Shown here piece by piece: positions 44,437 through 52,752 of a stretch of 64,000 nt of DNA. The first letter of the stretch is position 1. Each line of letters starts with the position of its first letter. The stretch comes from DATDAH01 sp963725155. Its GTDB lineage: Bacteria > Actinomycetota > Acidimicrobiia > Acidimicrobiales > DATDAH01. The stretch covers positions 930,001-994,000 of the forward strand of contig CAVRXU010000002.1 in assembly GCA_963725155.1 (NCBI GenBank). The letters are read 5' to 3'. The notes beneath the pieces were generated by a model. That model was not told the DNA's origin and searched no databases. It was given only the letters and a program-made list of their open reading frames with translations. The position numbers and the translations under genes were made by a program.

Positions 44437-45885
44437 GTGACGGGGGAGCCATCGGAAGGGGGCTGGGCACCGCTGCTCGACGAGCTACGGCGGCGTCAGG
44501 GCGCGGCCCGGGCCCTCGGTGGGGCGGAGAAGATCGAGCGCCAGCACGCCAAGGGCAAGCTCGACGCCCGCCAGCGGCTGGAGCGGCTCTTCGACCCAGG
44601 CTCGTTCACCGAGCTGGGAGCGCTGGTCGGGGGACTGGACGACCTGCCCGGCGACGGACTGGTCGCGGGCCTCGGGGCGGTCGACGGTCGGCCGGTGCTG
44701 GCCGCGGCCGAGGACTTCACGGTCAAGGGCGGCTCCATCGGCGTCGGCAACACCGACAAGCGCTACCGACTCACCCAGATCGCCGGCCGGGAGGGCCTCC
44801 CGCTGGTGCTGCTGCTCGACGGCGCCGGGCACCGGATGACCGGCGAAGCTGCCGGGCGACGACCCAACGACCTCCAGGGCCTGGCCGACCTGAAGGGCCG
44901 GGTGCCCCTCGTGACCCTGGTCCTCGGGCCGGCCGCGGGGCACAGCGCCCTGGCCGCTCCGCTGGCCGACTACGCCGTCATGACCGAGCGGGCCGCCCTG
45001 TTCACCGCCGGTCCCCTGCTGGTCAAGGCGGCGACGGGCGAGGAGGTGACCGCCGACGCCCTCGGGGGCCCACAGGTGGCGGTGGCCTCAGGGGTGGTCC
45101 ACGACGTGGTGGGCGACGACGACGCCGCCATCGACCGGGCTCGCACCTGGCTGGGGTACTTCGACGGGCAGGTGAGGGACGGGGACGACGTGGGTCCTCG
45201 CCGCCTGGGCGACCTGCTCGAGGTGATCCCGCCCGATCCCCGGCGCCCGTACGCGATGGTCGACGTCGTCGATCGCCTGGCCGACACCGGGTCCGTGGTG
45301 GTCACCGGGGCGGGCTTCGGGGGCGGGATGCTGACCGCCCTGGTCCGCCTGGGGGGACGCTCCGTGGCCGTGGTGGCCAACGACCCATCCGTCCGGGCCG
45401 GGGCGATCGGCCGGGACGAGGCGGACAAGGCCGCCCGTTTCCTCGACACGGTGGCGCCGTTCGGGCTGCCGGTGGTCTTCCTGGCCGACAACCCCGGCGT
45501 GATGGCGGGGACGCAGGCCGAGCGGGACGGCGTGCTCAGGGCCGCCGCCGGGCTCTTCGCCGCCCAGCGCCGGTATCCGGCCTCGAAGCTGCACGTGACC
45601 CTGCGCAAGGCCTTCGGCTTCGGCTCGTCGGCCATGGCCATGAACCCCTTCGACCACCAGGCCCTGACCCTGGCCTTCCCCGGTGTCCTGCTCGGCGCCA
45701 TGCCCGCCGAGAGCGGGGGCCGGGCGGCGGGCCTCACCGCCGACGAGCAGTCGGCCGCCGAGATCCTCCAGGCCGGCGGTCCCTACCGCTCCGCCCACAC
45801 CATGGGCTACGACGACGTCATCGACCCGAGAGACCTCCGTGACCGTCTGCTCGCCGGTCTCACCCTCGCCCGTTCCGGCCCGTGA
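44437..45885 (+). CDS. Acyl-CoA carboxylase, carboxyltransferase (beta) subunit
   Basis: Carboxyltransferase of the propionyl/methylcrotonyl-CoA carboxylase type, 482 aa, with two crotonase-like halves. N-terminal half: QHAKGKLDARQRLERLFDPGSFTELG, then the acyl-CoA oxyanion region GGSIGVGNTDKR. C-terminal half: carboxybiotin site around GAGFGGGMLTALVRLGG, FLADNPGVMAGTQAERDG and KAFGFGSSAMAMNPFDH. It is shorter than PccB (about 520 aa). No biotin-carboxylase subunit is adjacent. It would handle propionyl-CoA or branched acyl-CoA from lipid breakdown. Confidence 0.9.
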   Translation: MTGEPSEGGWAPLLDELRRRQGAARALGGAEKIERQHAKGKLDARQRLERLFDPGSFTELGALVGGLDDLPGDGLVAGLGAVDGRPVLAAAEDFTVKGGSIGVGNTDKRYRLTQIAGREGLPLVLLLDGAGHRMTGEAAGRRPNDLQGLADLKGRVPLVTLVLGPAAGHSALAAPLADYAVMTERAALFTAGPLLVKAATGEEVTADALGGPQVAVASGVVHDVVGDDDAAIDRARTWLGYFDGQVRDGDDVGPRRLGDLLEVIPPDPRRPYAMVDVVDRLADTGSVVVTGAGFGGGMLTALVRLGGRSVAVVANDPSVRAGAIGRDEADKAARFLDTVAPFGLPVVFLADNPGVMAGTQAERDGVLRAAAGLFAAQRRYPASKLHVTLRKAFGFGSSAMAMNPFDHQALTLAFPGVLLGAMPAESGGRAAGLTADEQSAAEILQAGGPYRSAHTMGYDDVIDPRDLRDRLLAGLTLARSGP

Positions 45886-45930
45886 TCTCTGTTGGTCCCT
45901 GCCTGAAAGTACGGGCCAGAACACGGGGGG

Positions 45931-45936
45931 TAGTCT
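45931..45936 (+). promoter_or_regulatory. -10 box (TAGTCT) of the glucosaminidase-like gene, leaderless
   Basis: TAGTCT ends 6 nt before the GTG at 45943; the intervening CGGGAC offers no ribosome site. Confidence 0.5.
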
Positions 45937-45942
45937 CGGGAC

Positions 45943-46992
45943 GTGTTCGGCGGAGCCCGGCCCTTCGTGGCCGCCCTTCTCGTGATCGCGCTCGGCCTCC
46001 CGATCGGGGTGGCGGAGGCGCAGACATCGGGCCCGGCGCCGGGCCCCTGCGGCGATCCGTGCCAGCAGCCGGATGGCCGCATCCGGTTGCGGAGCGAGGC
46101 CGTCGCCATCGGGGACGGCATCTACAACTGGGACGGCCTGGGCCAGACCCGGGTGGCGCTCGTCCCCCGCGAGGGTCGGGCCCGATTCGTCGTGCGGGCC
46201 GAGAACGACGGCAACGGCATCGACGACCTCATGGTGCTGGGGACCCGCAACACCAGCAACTTCGGCATCCGCTACTTCGTCGGCGACCTGGAGGTGTCGG
46301 CCCGGGTGCGCAACGGCAGCTTCCGGTTCACCGACGTCGGCCCCGGACAGCACCGGGCGCTGACCGTCGATGTCCGGGCCAACCCCTCGGCGCCACTGCG
46401 CTCGAAGGTCATCGTCCGCGTGGTGCTGCGGTCCGCGACCGACAGCGCCATCCGGGATCGAGTCAAGGCCGTCGTCTATCGCAGCCAGGGCGTCGAGACG
46501 CTGATCGAGGGTCACGCCTTCACCGGCCAGGCCACCGCCGAGCGCTGGGCCGACGACCAGGAGGCCAGCGCCCGTTTCGTCCTGAACGCCGCGCTCTACT
46601 GGGAGCTGGCTCCGGCCCGGGGCATCCGGCCCGAGGTGGCGTACGCCCAGTCGGCCAAGGAGACGGCGTACGGGCACTTCGGCGGGGTCATCGACGCCAG
46701 CTTCCACAACCCCTGCGGCCTGAAGACCACCACCGGGGGGGACAACGACGATCCCAACGCCCACATGCACTTCGTGAACTGGCGCCAGGGGATCACCGCC
46801 TGCATCGACCACCTCGGCCTCTATGCCGGCGCCCCCGGCTACCCGATGGCCAGCACCCCCGACCCCCGCCACTTCGCCTCGGTCTACGCCACCGCCCCCA
46901 CCGTCGAGCGCCTCGGCGGTCACTGGGCCCCCGATCCCGACTACGGCCTCAGCATCGTCCGCGACTTCCTGAACCCCCTGCTCGGTTCCTGA
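45943..46992 (+). CDS. Secreted protein with glucosaminidase-like C-terminal domain
   Basis: Exported protein of 349 aa. Signal peptide VAALLVIALGLPIGVAEAQ, a beta-rich middle region (about 45-185, strands such as RVALVPREGRARFVVRAEND), and a C-terminal lysozyme-like domain (about 200-345) with AYAQSAKETAYGHFGG, HNPCGLKT and NWRQGITACIDHLGLYAG, the pattern of LytD/FlgJ-type N-acetylglucosaminidases; the Glu in AKETAYG is the likely catalytic acid. It would act on peptidoglycan outside the membrane. GTG start, leaderless. Confidence 0.8.
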   Translation: MFGGARPFVAALLVIALGLPIGVAEAQTSGPAPGPCGDPCQQPDGRIRLRSEAVAIGDGIYNWDGLGQTRVALVPREGRARFVVRAENDGNGIDDLMVLGTRNTSNFGIRYFVGDLEVSARVRNGSFRFTDVGPGQHRALTVDVRANPSAPLRSKVIVRVVLRSATDSAIRDRVKAVVYRSQGVETLIEGHAFTGQATAERWADDQEASARFVLNAALYWELAPARGIRPEVAYAQSAKETAYGHFGGVIDASFHNPCGLKTTTGGDNDDPNAHMHFVNWRQGITACIDHLGLYAGAPGYPMASTPDPRHFASVYATAPTVERLGGHWAPDPDYGLSIVRDFLNPLLGS

Positions 46993-47063
46993 ACGTTCGG
47001 CCCCTCTCACCGCCGAGGTCGAGGTCTGCCGAAGGTTGACCGCGGTCGCGGAGCACGTGTCCC

Positions 47064-48447
47064 CTAGAGGGGGGTGGAGCGGAGGCCGCGGACGCCGTGA
47101 GGCGTCTCCACGACCTCGACCCGGGTGCGGGTGCCGTCCCGGGCGTGGGTGACGGTGCCGGCCACGACGGCCACGTCGGCGCCCGGGTCGTCGGTGTCGG
47201 GCATGGGCGCTTCGAGCGCTCGGCCTCGGCGGTGACGTCCTCGTGACGCCAGCCGCCTCGGCGAGCGGGGTCGGTCGACCAGACGCCGGCACCGAACTTG
47301 GTCAGGAAGCCCGACACCGAGGTGACCAGCCCGATGGCACGCAGGGTCGTTGCGCAGGACCTCGGCCATCGTCGCCATGGCGTGCAGGACGTAGCTGTTG
47401 AGCGGGCCGCCGGCGAAGGTCATGCCGCCGGTGACGGTGAGCTGACGGTCGAGGGGGATGCCGAGCTCGCCCGCCGTGATCTGCACGGCGACGGGGAAGC
47501 ACGAGTAGAGGTCGAGGTGGTCGAGGTCGTCGGGCCCGACCTCGGCCAGCGCCATCGCCCGTTGCCCCGCCAACCGGGCCACGACGGACCGCCCCAGGTC
47601 GGGCCGCTGCACGACGGGCACGGCGTGGTTGCAGAAGGCGGTGCCCAGGGGGAAGAGCCACTGGTTCTCGGGGATCCGGGCGGCCCGGGCGTCCTCGACC
47701 GTGGTGAAGAGGAGGGCCGCGGCCTGGTTCACCCGGAGGTTGGAGCAGCACAGCTTCGTGTAGGGCTCGGCGATCATCCGGTTGGCGGTCGACGGCTCGA
47801 CGATGGCCTCGGCTGACGGGGCATCGCGCTGCCAGGCGTAGGAGTTCCAGGCCGCGATCCCGGCGAACGCCTCCGTCAGGTCGCCCAGCCGGCGCCGGTG
47901 CTGGACCTCGTCCCAGCCCCGGGCGGCCGCGAAGGCGTTCTCCAGGACGGCGTAGACGGTGGGCGGGTCGACGAAGAGCTGATTCATCTCGACCGCGCTG
48001 ACGCCCAGGTCGGGGAGATCAGGTGCTCGTCGGGTTCGACCGCCGCCCGCCGGGCTGTGCCGACCGCGGTCGCCGCCCCGGCGGTCGACCCGTGGTTCAC
48101 CTCGGCGCCGACGACCAGGGCGCGCACCGGCCCCGTCGCGCACCGCGGTGAGGGCGATGTCGATGACCTCCTGCTGGGTGATGCCGACCTCGACCAGGAC
48201 CGTGTGGGCGCCGGGCGCCCCGACCGCGGCCGCCACCTCCCGGCCCGGGGTCGGGGTGGGTCCAGGCTCCCTTGGGCACGCCGATCCAGCCGAGGCGGTC
48301 GAGCACCCCGGGCCCGACGTCACCCCCCGCCCGCCGAGCGGCCGCGGTCATCATCTCGACGAGCGAAGGCACCGGACCGTCCTCGGGACGGTGGACGTGC
48401 TGTCCCACGCCGACCAGGACGGGCTCATCCGGGCGCATGGGGGTCAT
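47064..48447 (-). pseudogene. Thiolase/acetyl-CoA acetyltransferase-like gene with five single-base indels
   Basis: Thiolase-fold, SCP-X/acetyltransferase-like gene whose protein is recoverable only by switching frames. N terminus MTPMRPDEPVLVGVGQHVHR; then VAAAVGAPGAHTVLVEVGITQQ; ALVVGAEVNHGSTAG; DLGVSAVEMNQLFVDPP through TFAGGPLNSYVLHAMATMAEVLRNDP; SGFLTKFGAGVWSTDP; end APMPDTDDPGADVAVVAGTV. Indels: extra base near 48244-48246, extra in CCCC 48131-48134, missing near 48012-48015, extra at 47343, missing at 47215/47216. The net change is +1 and restores 460 aa. Start ATG 48447 is leaderless. Recent pseudogene or sequence error. Confidence 0.8.
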
Positions 48448-48454
48448 GGCCCGG

Positions 48455-48460
48455 ACGGTA
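48455..48460 (-). promoter_or_regulatory. -10 box (TACCGT) of the thiolase-like gene, leaderless
   Basis: TACCGT on the minus strand ends 7 nt before the ATG at 48447. The divergent oxidase gene starts at 48469, so the two promoters overlap within about 20 bp. Confidence 0.5.
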
Positions 48461-48468
48461 GTGGTGCC

Positions 48469-49869
48469 ATGATCGCCCCCATGACGGCGAAGGACGAGCG
48501 TTCGGTCAGCTGGTGGATGGAGACCTGTGGTGACGACCTGGCCCCCCGCCCGCCGTTGGACGGCTCGACCACCGCCGACGTGGCCATCCTCGGTGCGGGC
48601 TACACGGGACTGTGGACCGCGCTCTACCTGCTGGAACGGGACCCGACCCTGAACGTCGTGCTCGTCGAGCGGGAGATCGCGGGTTGGGGGGCCTCGGGCC
48701 GCAACGGCGGCTGGCTGTCACCAGAGATCTCGGTCAGCCACACCGAGATGATCGCCCGCTACGGCAAGGACGCGACCCGGGCCACCCACGACGCGCTGAT
48801 CGACACCATCGGCCACGTCGAGGCGGCCGTCGAGCGCCACGGCATCGACGCCCAGCTCGATCGCCACGGGATGCTGATGCTGGCCCGGGGGGGCCACCAG
48901 ATGAAGACGCTCCGCCACATCTACGAGGAGATGGCCGAGCTCGGTTATCCGGACTTCTACCGCTGGCTGGAGCCGGGCGAGGCCGCCGAGCTGGTCGACG
49001 TCGACAACACCTGGGCGGCCCTGTTCGCCGAGCCGTTCGCCGCCGTCCATCCCGGTCGCCTGGTCCGCGGCCTGGCTCGGGCGGTGGAAGGGCTCGGGGC
49101 CACCGTCTACGAGGGCACCGCGGTCACGGGCTACGACCTCACCGGCAAGCCGGTGCTGCACACGACTGGAGGCGACATCCGGGCCGACGTGATCGTCCTG
49201 GCCGGCGAGGCCTACCTCTCCCAGCTGCCGAAGCACGGCCGGGAGATCCTCCCCGTCTACTCCCAGATCATGCTCACCGCCCCGCTGACCGAGGCCCAGC
49301 GGGCGACCATCGGCTGGCGCCGCCGCTTCGTCATGCAGTCCAAGCGCCTCACCATCGACTACCTGCAGATCACCCGGGACAACCGCATCGCGTTCGGCGG
49401 CCGGGGCTCGCTCTACCACTGGGGCTCGGCCATCAAGCCGGAGTGGGACTGCGTGGAGGCCACGGCGCAGAGCCTGCGCAGCCAGTTCGACGAGTTCTTC
49501 CCGTCGTTGGCCGACGTCCCCTTCGAGCGCTGCTGGGGCGGCGTGGTCGGCATCCATCGGGACTGGATGCCGTCGTTCAGCTTCGACCAGGCGACCGGCC
49601 TGGCCAAGGCCGGCGGGTACGCGGGCGAGGGGGTGGCCGCCACCAACCTGGCCGGCCGCACCCTGGCTGACCTGATCACCGGCGGGGGCACGCCCCTCTG
49701 CGAGCTCCCCATGGTCCAGCACGAGCCCAAGGCCTGGGAGCCCGAGCCCCTGCGCTACCTCGGCGTCCGCTACATCCAGAAGGCCGCCGCCCGCATGGAG
49801 GAGAAGGCCGTCCGCACCGGCAAGGCCCCCAGCGGCCGGAGCATCGCCGAACGCCTGATGTCGCACTGA
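48469..49869 (+). CDS. FAD-dependent amine oxidoreductase (DadA/PuuB-like)
   Basis: Flavoenzyme of 466 aa in the DAO superfamily. It starts SVSWWMETCGDDLAPRPPLDG, has the FAD-binding AILGAGYTGLWTALYLLE and WGASGRNGGWLSPE, and ends with GYAGEGVAATNLAGRTLADLI. The order and spacing match gamma-glutamylputrescine oxidase PuuB and sarcosine-oxidase relatives. With the polyamine importer and the class III aminotransferase in this window it hints at polyamine or amino acid use, though they are not adjacent. ATG at 48469 or 48481; the former is used. Divergent from the thiolase-like gene. Confidence 0.87.
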   Translation: MIAPMTAKDERSVSWWMETCGDDLAPRPPLDGSTTADVAILGAGYTGLWTALYLLERDPTLNVVLVEREIAGWGASGRNGGWLSPEISVSHTEMIARYGKDATRATHDALIDTIGHVEAAVERHGIDAQLDRHGMLMLARGGHQMKTLRHIYEEMAELGYPDFYRWLEPGEAAELVDVDNTWAALFAEPFAAVHPGRLVRGLARAVEGLGATVYEGTAVTGYDLTGKPVLHTTGGDIRADVIVLAGEAYLSQLPKHGREILPVYSQIMLTAPLTEAQRATIGWRRRFVMQSKRLTIDYLQITRDNRIAFGGRGSLYHWGSAIKPEWDCVEATAQSLRSQFDEFFPSLADVPFERCWGGVVGIHRDWMPSFSFDQATGLAKAGGYAGEGVAATNLAGRTLADLITGGGTPLCELPMVQHEPKAWEPEPLRYLGVRYIQKAAARMEEKAVRTGKAPSGRSIAERLMSH

Positions 49870-49898
49870 CCCCGGGTGGACCCCGCGGGCCCCCGGGG

Positions 49899-50462
49899 TC
49901 AGGCTCGCGTGACGGTCACCGACGTGGGGCTCGTCAGCATGTCGTAGACGGCGGAGTACTTGGTGGCGGACGCCACGAGTGCGTCGATGACGGCCGGCTC
50001 CGCGTCCGCCTCGACGTCGAACTCGACCCGCACGTCGCTGAACCCCTTGCGAATGTCGGGGTCGATCCCGAGCACACCGCGGACGTCGATGTCGGCGCTG
50101 ACCTTGGACGAGACCTTCTGGAGCTCGATGTTCCGGGCGGCCGCGCCGGTGGCCACGCCGGCGGTGATGCAGGCGGCGAGGGCGTGGAGCACGTACTCCT
50201 GTGGCGTGGGGCCGTGGCCATGGCCGAGCGTCGGATGGTCGGCGACGAAGTCGAACTCCTCCACGTGGACCTGGTCGGACCCGGCGCCGTACCACTCGTA
50301 GATCGAGGACCGGCTGGCGGTCCCCTCCACCCATTCGTTCCGGGCCGAGAACCGGAAGGCGGCGAGCTCGCCGTTCTCCTTCATCTTGGCGATGGTGCCG
50401 AACAGCTTCTCGGTGGGGACACCATTGGTCTCGGCGGGGGCTGCGTCGGCGGTCTCGCTCAC
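49899..50462 (-). CDS. OsmC-family protein lacking the second cysteine
   Basis: OsmC/Ohr-fold protein of 187 aa. The first redox Cys is present in EYVLHALAACITAGVATGAA, but the second, normally in a C-P-V/Y motif, is replaced (TKYSAVYDML). Peroxidase action by the usual two-Cys mechanism is therefore doubtful. The first 25 aa are a non-conserved extension. GTG start at 50462; TAATCT about 30 nt upstream on the minus strand (50493-50498) is a good -10 box. Confidence 0.85.
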   Translation of the reverse strand: MSETADAAPAETNGVPTEKLFGTIAKMKENGELAAFRFSARNEWVEGTASRSSIYEWYGAGSDQVHVEEFDFVADHPTLGHGHGPTPQEYVLHALAACITAGVATGAAARNIELQKVSSKVSADIDVRGVLGIDPDIRKGFSDVRVEFDVEADAEPAVIDALVASATKYSAVYDMLTSPTSVTVTRA

Positions 50463-50585
50463 CTTCTCGTTCCCTCTCGGTCGCGTACGCGAAGATTACC
50501 AAGGTCACCGGAGCGCCTCGGGTTGAACGATCGCCGTCCACCGGTGTCTGTTGGTCGACGTCGAGGAGAGTCCACGGGGCATGCC

Positions 50586-51362
50586 ATGACCTGGGAGATG
50601 GTGGACGAGGGCTGGGGACGCAGAGCCGGCGACTTCGCCTGTTTCAACGAACCCGCAGCCGCTCGCGAGTACGCCTTCGTGCACCATCGCCTGGGCCTTG
50701 GCGACGGCGACCGGCTGCTCGACGCCGCGTGTGGGTCGGGGTTCGCCTTGGAACTGGCCCGAGCCCGGGGTGCGACCTGCGCCGGCATCGACGCGGCCCA
50801 CCGTCTGGTCGCGGTGGCTCAGGACCGCAACCCCGAAAGCGACATCCGGGTCGGTGACATGGAGGCGTTGCCGTGGGAGGCCGCCAGCTTCGACGTCGTC
50901 ACGAGCTTCCGCGGGATCTGGGGCACCACCCCCGGAGCGGTCGACGAGGTCCATCGTGTGCTCGTTCCGGGAGGTCGAGTGGCCCTGACCGTCTGGGGGA
51001 ACGTCGGGAAGTCCCCCGGCGCGTGGATGCTCGCCCCCTTCCTCTGGGCCACCGAGGACAAGCTCCAGCACCAGGCGGACATGGTGGTCCTGGGGCGTCC
51101 CGGCGTCGGCGAGGCGTTCCTGGAGGATCGAGGGTTCGAGGTCGAGCCCCGCTTCGAGGTGCCGTTCGCCTGGGAGTACCCCGACCCGCTCACTTACGCC
51201 CGGGGGGTGGCGTCCACCGGCCCGGCCTACGAGTCGATCCAGAGCATCGGCGAAGAGGAGTTCATGGCCCGGGCCACGGCCCTCGCCGAGGAGCACATGC
51301 GGCCGGGCTTGCCGCTGCGGGGCCAGGTCCAGGTGTTCGGCTACATCGGCATCAAGCGCTAG
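50586..51362 (+). CDS. Class I SAM-dependent methyltransferase
   Basis: Methyltransferase of 258 aa. Motif I is LLDAACGSGFALELA, the acidic end of strand 2 lies in CAGIDAAHRL, motif II is VGDMEALPWEAASFDVVTSFRG and motif III is VLVPGGRVALTVWG. This is the UbiE/Methyltransf_11 group; acceptor unknown. The ATG at 50586 is in frame, while an overlapping ATG at 50581 is not; GAGGAGAG at about 50563-50570 is the ribosome site. Its TAG overlaps the stop of the convergent aminotransferase by 3 nt. Confidence 0.88.
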   Translation: MTWEMVDEGWGRRAGDFACFNEPAAAREYAFVHHRLGLGDGDRLLDAACGSGFALELARARGATCAGIDAAHRLVAVAQDRNPESDIRVGDMEALPWEAASFDVVTSFRGIWGTTPGAVDEVHRVLVPGGRVALTVWGNVGKSPGAWMLAPFLWATEDKLQHQADMVVLGRPGVGEAFLEDRGFEVEPRFEVPFAWEYPDPLTYARGVASTGPAYESIQSIGEEEFMARATALAEEHMRPGLPLRGQVQVFGYIGIKR

Positions 51363-52651
51363 ACGCCCAGGACGGTGTCGAGGGTCGTGGTGAGGATCGC
51401 CGCGCCCTCGGCGGCTTCGTCCGCAGTCAGTGACAGTGGGGGGGCGATGCGCAGGCAGTTGCCGTGGAGCCCGCCCTTGCCGACCAGCAGGCCGCGGGAC
51501 CGGCAGCCCTCGAGCACAGCAGAGGCAACTTGGGGGTCGGGGGTCAGCCCGTCGTCGCCGACGAACTCGAGGCCGATCATGAGGCCCTTCCCTCGGATCT
51601 CGCCGATGGCGGGGTGGCGCTGGGCCACCGGGGCCAGAGCGGCCATCAGCTCGGTCCCCCGGGCCTTGGTGTTGGCCTGGAGGCCGTGGTCCAGCAGGTA
51701 GTGGAGGTTGGCCAGCGCCCCCGCGCAGGACAGGGGGTTGCCGCCGAAGGTGGAGATGGAGTTGGCCGAGACCGAGTCCATGATCTCGGCCCGGCCGACC
51801 ACGCCGGCGATGGTCAGCCCGTTGCCCAGGCCCTTGGCGAAGGTCATCAGGTCGGGGGTGATCCCGTGGGCCTGGTGGCCCCAGAAGTGGTCGCCCGTCC
51901 GGCCCCAGCCGGTCTGCACCTCGTCGGCGATGAAGAGCATGTCGTGCTCCCGGCACACCTTCTCGACCGGGCCGAAGAAGCCGTCGGGAGGGATGGCGAA
52001 CCCGCCGACGCCCTGCACGGGCTCGGCGATCAGGGCGGCGATGTCCCCCGCGGTCTGGGTGGCGATCACATCGCGCAGGTCCTCGGTGCAGGCCTCGATG
52101 AAGTCGCCGTCGTCCAGGTGGCGGAACGGGCTCCGGAAGCGGTAGCCGGACTGCATGTAGCTGACCTGGAACGGGGTCAGCGACGACGGGGACCAGCCCC
52201 GGTTCCCGGTGATGCCGATCGTGGCGAAGGACCGGCCGTGGTAGCTGTTGCGCACGGCCACGATCTGGCTCGACCGGCGAAACGAGGTCGCCACCAGCAG
52301 GGCGGCCTCGTTGGCCTCGGTCCCCGATGTGGTGAAGAACACCCGGGCGTCGGGGATGCCGGACAGGTCGGCGATCATCTCGGCCAGCTCCACCTGCTGG
52401 CGGATCAGGTAGAGGGTTGAGGTGTGGATCATCCGCCCGGCCTGCTCGCGGATGGCGGCGGTCACCTCGGGCACGTCGTAGCCGGTCATCGTGGTCAGGA
52501 TCCCGCCGAAGAAGTCGAGGTAGCGGTTGCCCTCGCCGTCGACGACATGACGGCCCTGGCCCTCCACCAGTTCGATGGGCTCGTCGTAGTAGAGGGCGAG
52601 CCACGAGGGCAGGACGGCCCGGTGCCGGGCGAGGAGCTCGTCGTGCGACAT
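51359..52651 (-). CDS. Class III aminotransferase (PLP-dependent)
   Basis: Omega-type aminotransferase of 430 aa. Signature segments: FFTTSGTEANEAALLVA for cofactor phosphate binding, FIADEVQTGWGRTG for the pyridine-N Asp, and the Schiff-base Lys273 in MTFAKGLGNG. Close in pattern to alanine-glyoxylate aminotransferase 2 and 4-aminobutyrate or 5-aminovalerate aminotransferases; the amine donor is unknown. Start ATG at 52651 is used; a GTG at 52660 is in frame. Divergent from the amidohydrolase at 52753. Confidence 0.9.
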   Translation of the reverse strand: MSHDELLARHRAVLPSWLALYYDEPIELVEGQGRHVVDGEGNRYLDFFGGILTTMTGYDVPEVTAAIREQAGRMIHTSTLYLIRQQVELAEMIADLSGIPDARVFFTTSGTEANEAALLVATSFRRSSQIVAVRNSYHGRSFATIGITGNRGWSPSSLTPFQVSYMQSGYRFRSPFRHLDDGDFIEACTEDLRDVIATQTAGDIAALIAEPVQGVGGFAIPPDGFFGPVEKVCREHDMLFIADEVQTGWGRTGDHFWGHQAHGITPDLMTFAKGLGNGLTIAGVVGRAEIMDSVSANSISTFGGNPLSCAGALANLHYLLDHGLQANTKARGTELMAALAPVAQRHPAIGEIRGKGLMIGLEFVGDDGLTPDPQVASAVLEGCRSRGLLVGKGGLHGNCLRIAPPLSLTADEAAEGAAILTTTLDTVLGV

Positions 52652-52707
52652 GGCCGCCACGGTAAACCAGCCCGGCGGTGGGGGGTCCGTGGGACGGGTA
52701 TCGTCCG

Positions 52708-52728
52708 TTTCTGACGACCCGTCAGAAA
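52708..52728. promoter_or_regulatory. TetR-type operator (9-bp inverted repeat)
   Basis: TTTCTGACG-ACC-CGTCAGAAA is a perfect 9-bp inverted repeat with a 3-nt spacer, between the divergent aminotransferase and amidohydrolase genes and 24 nt before the latter's start. Size and symmetry are typical of TetR-family sites in actinobacterial lipid genes. No tetR gene lies within the window. Confidence 0.6.
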
Positions 52729-52752
52729 TGGCTTGGAGCAGGAGAGCCCCGC

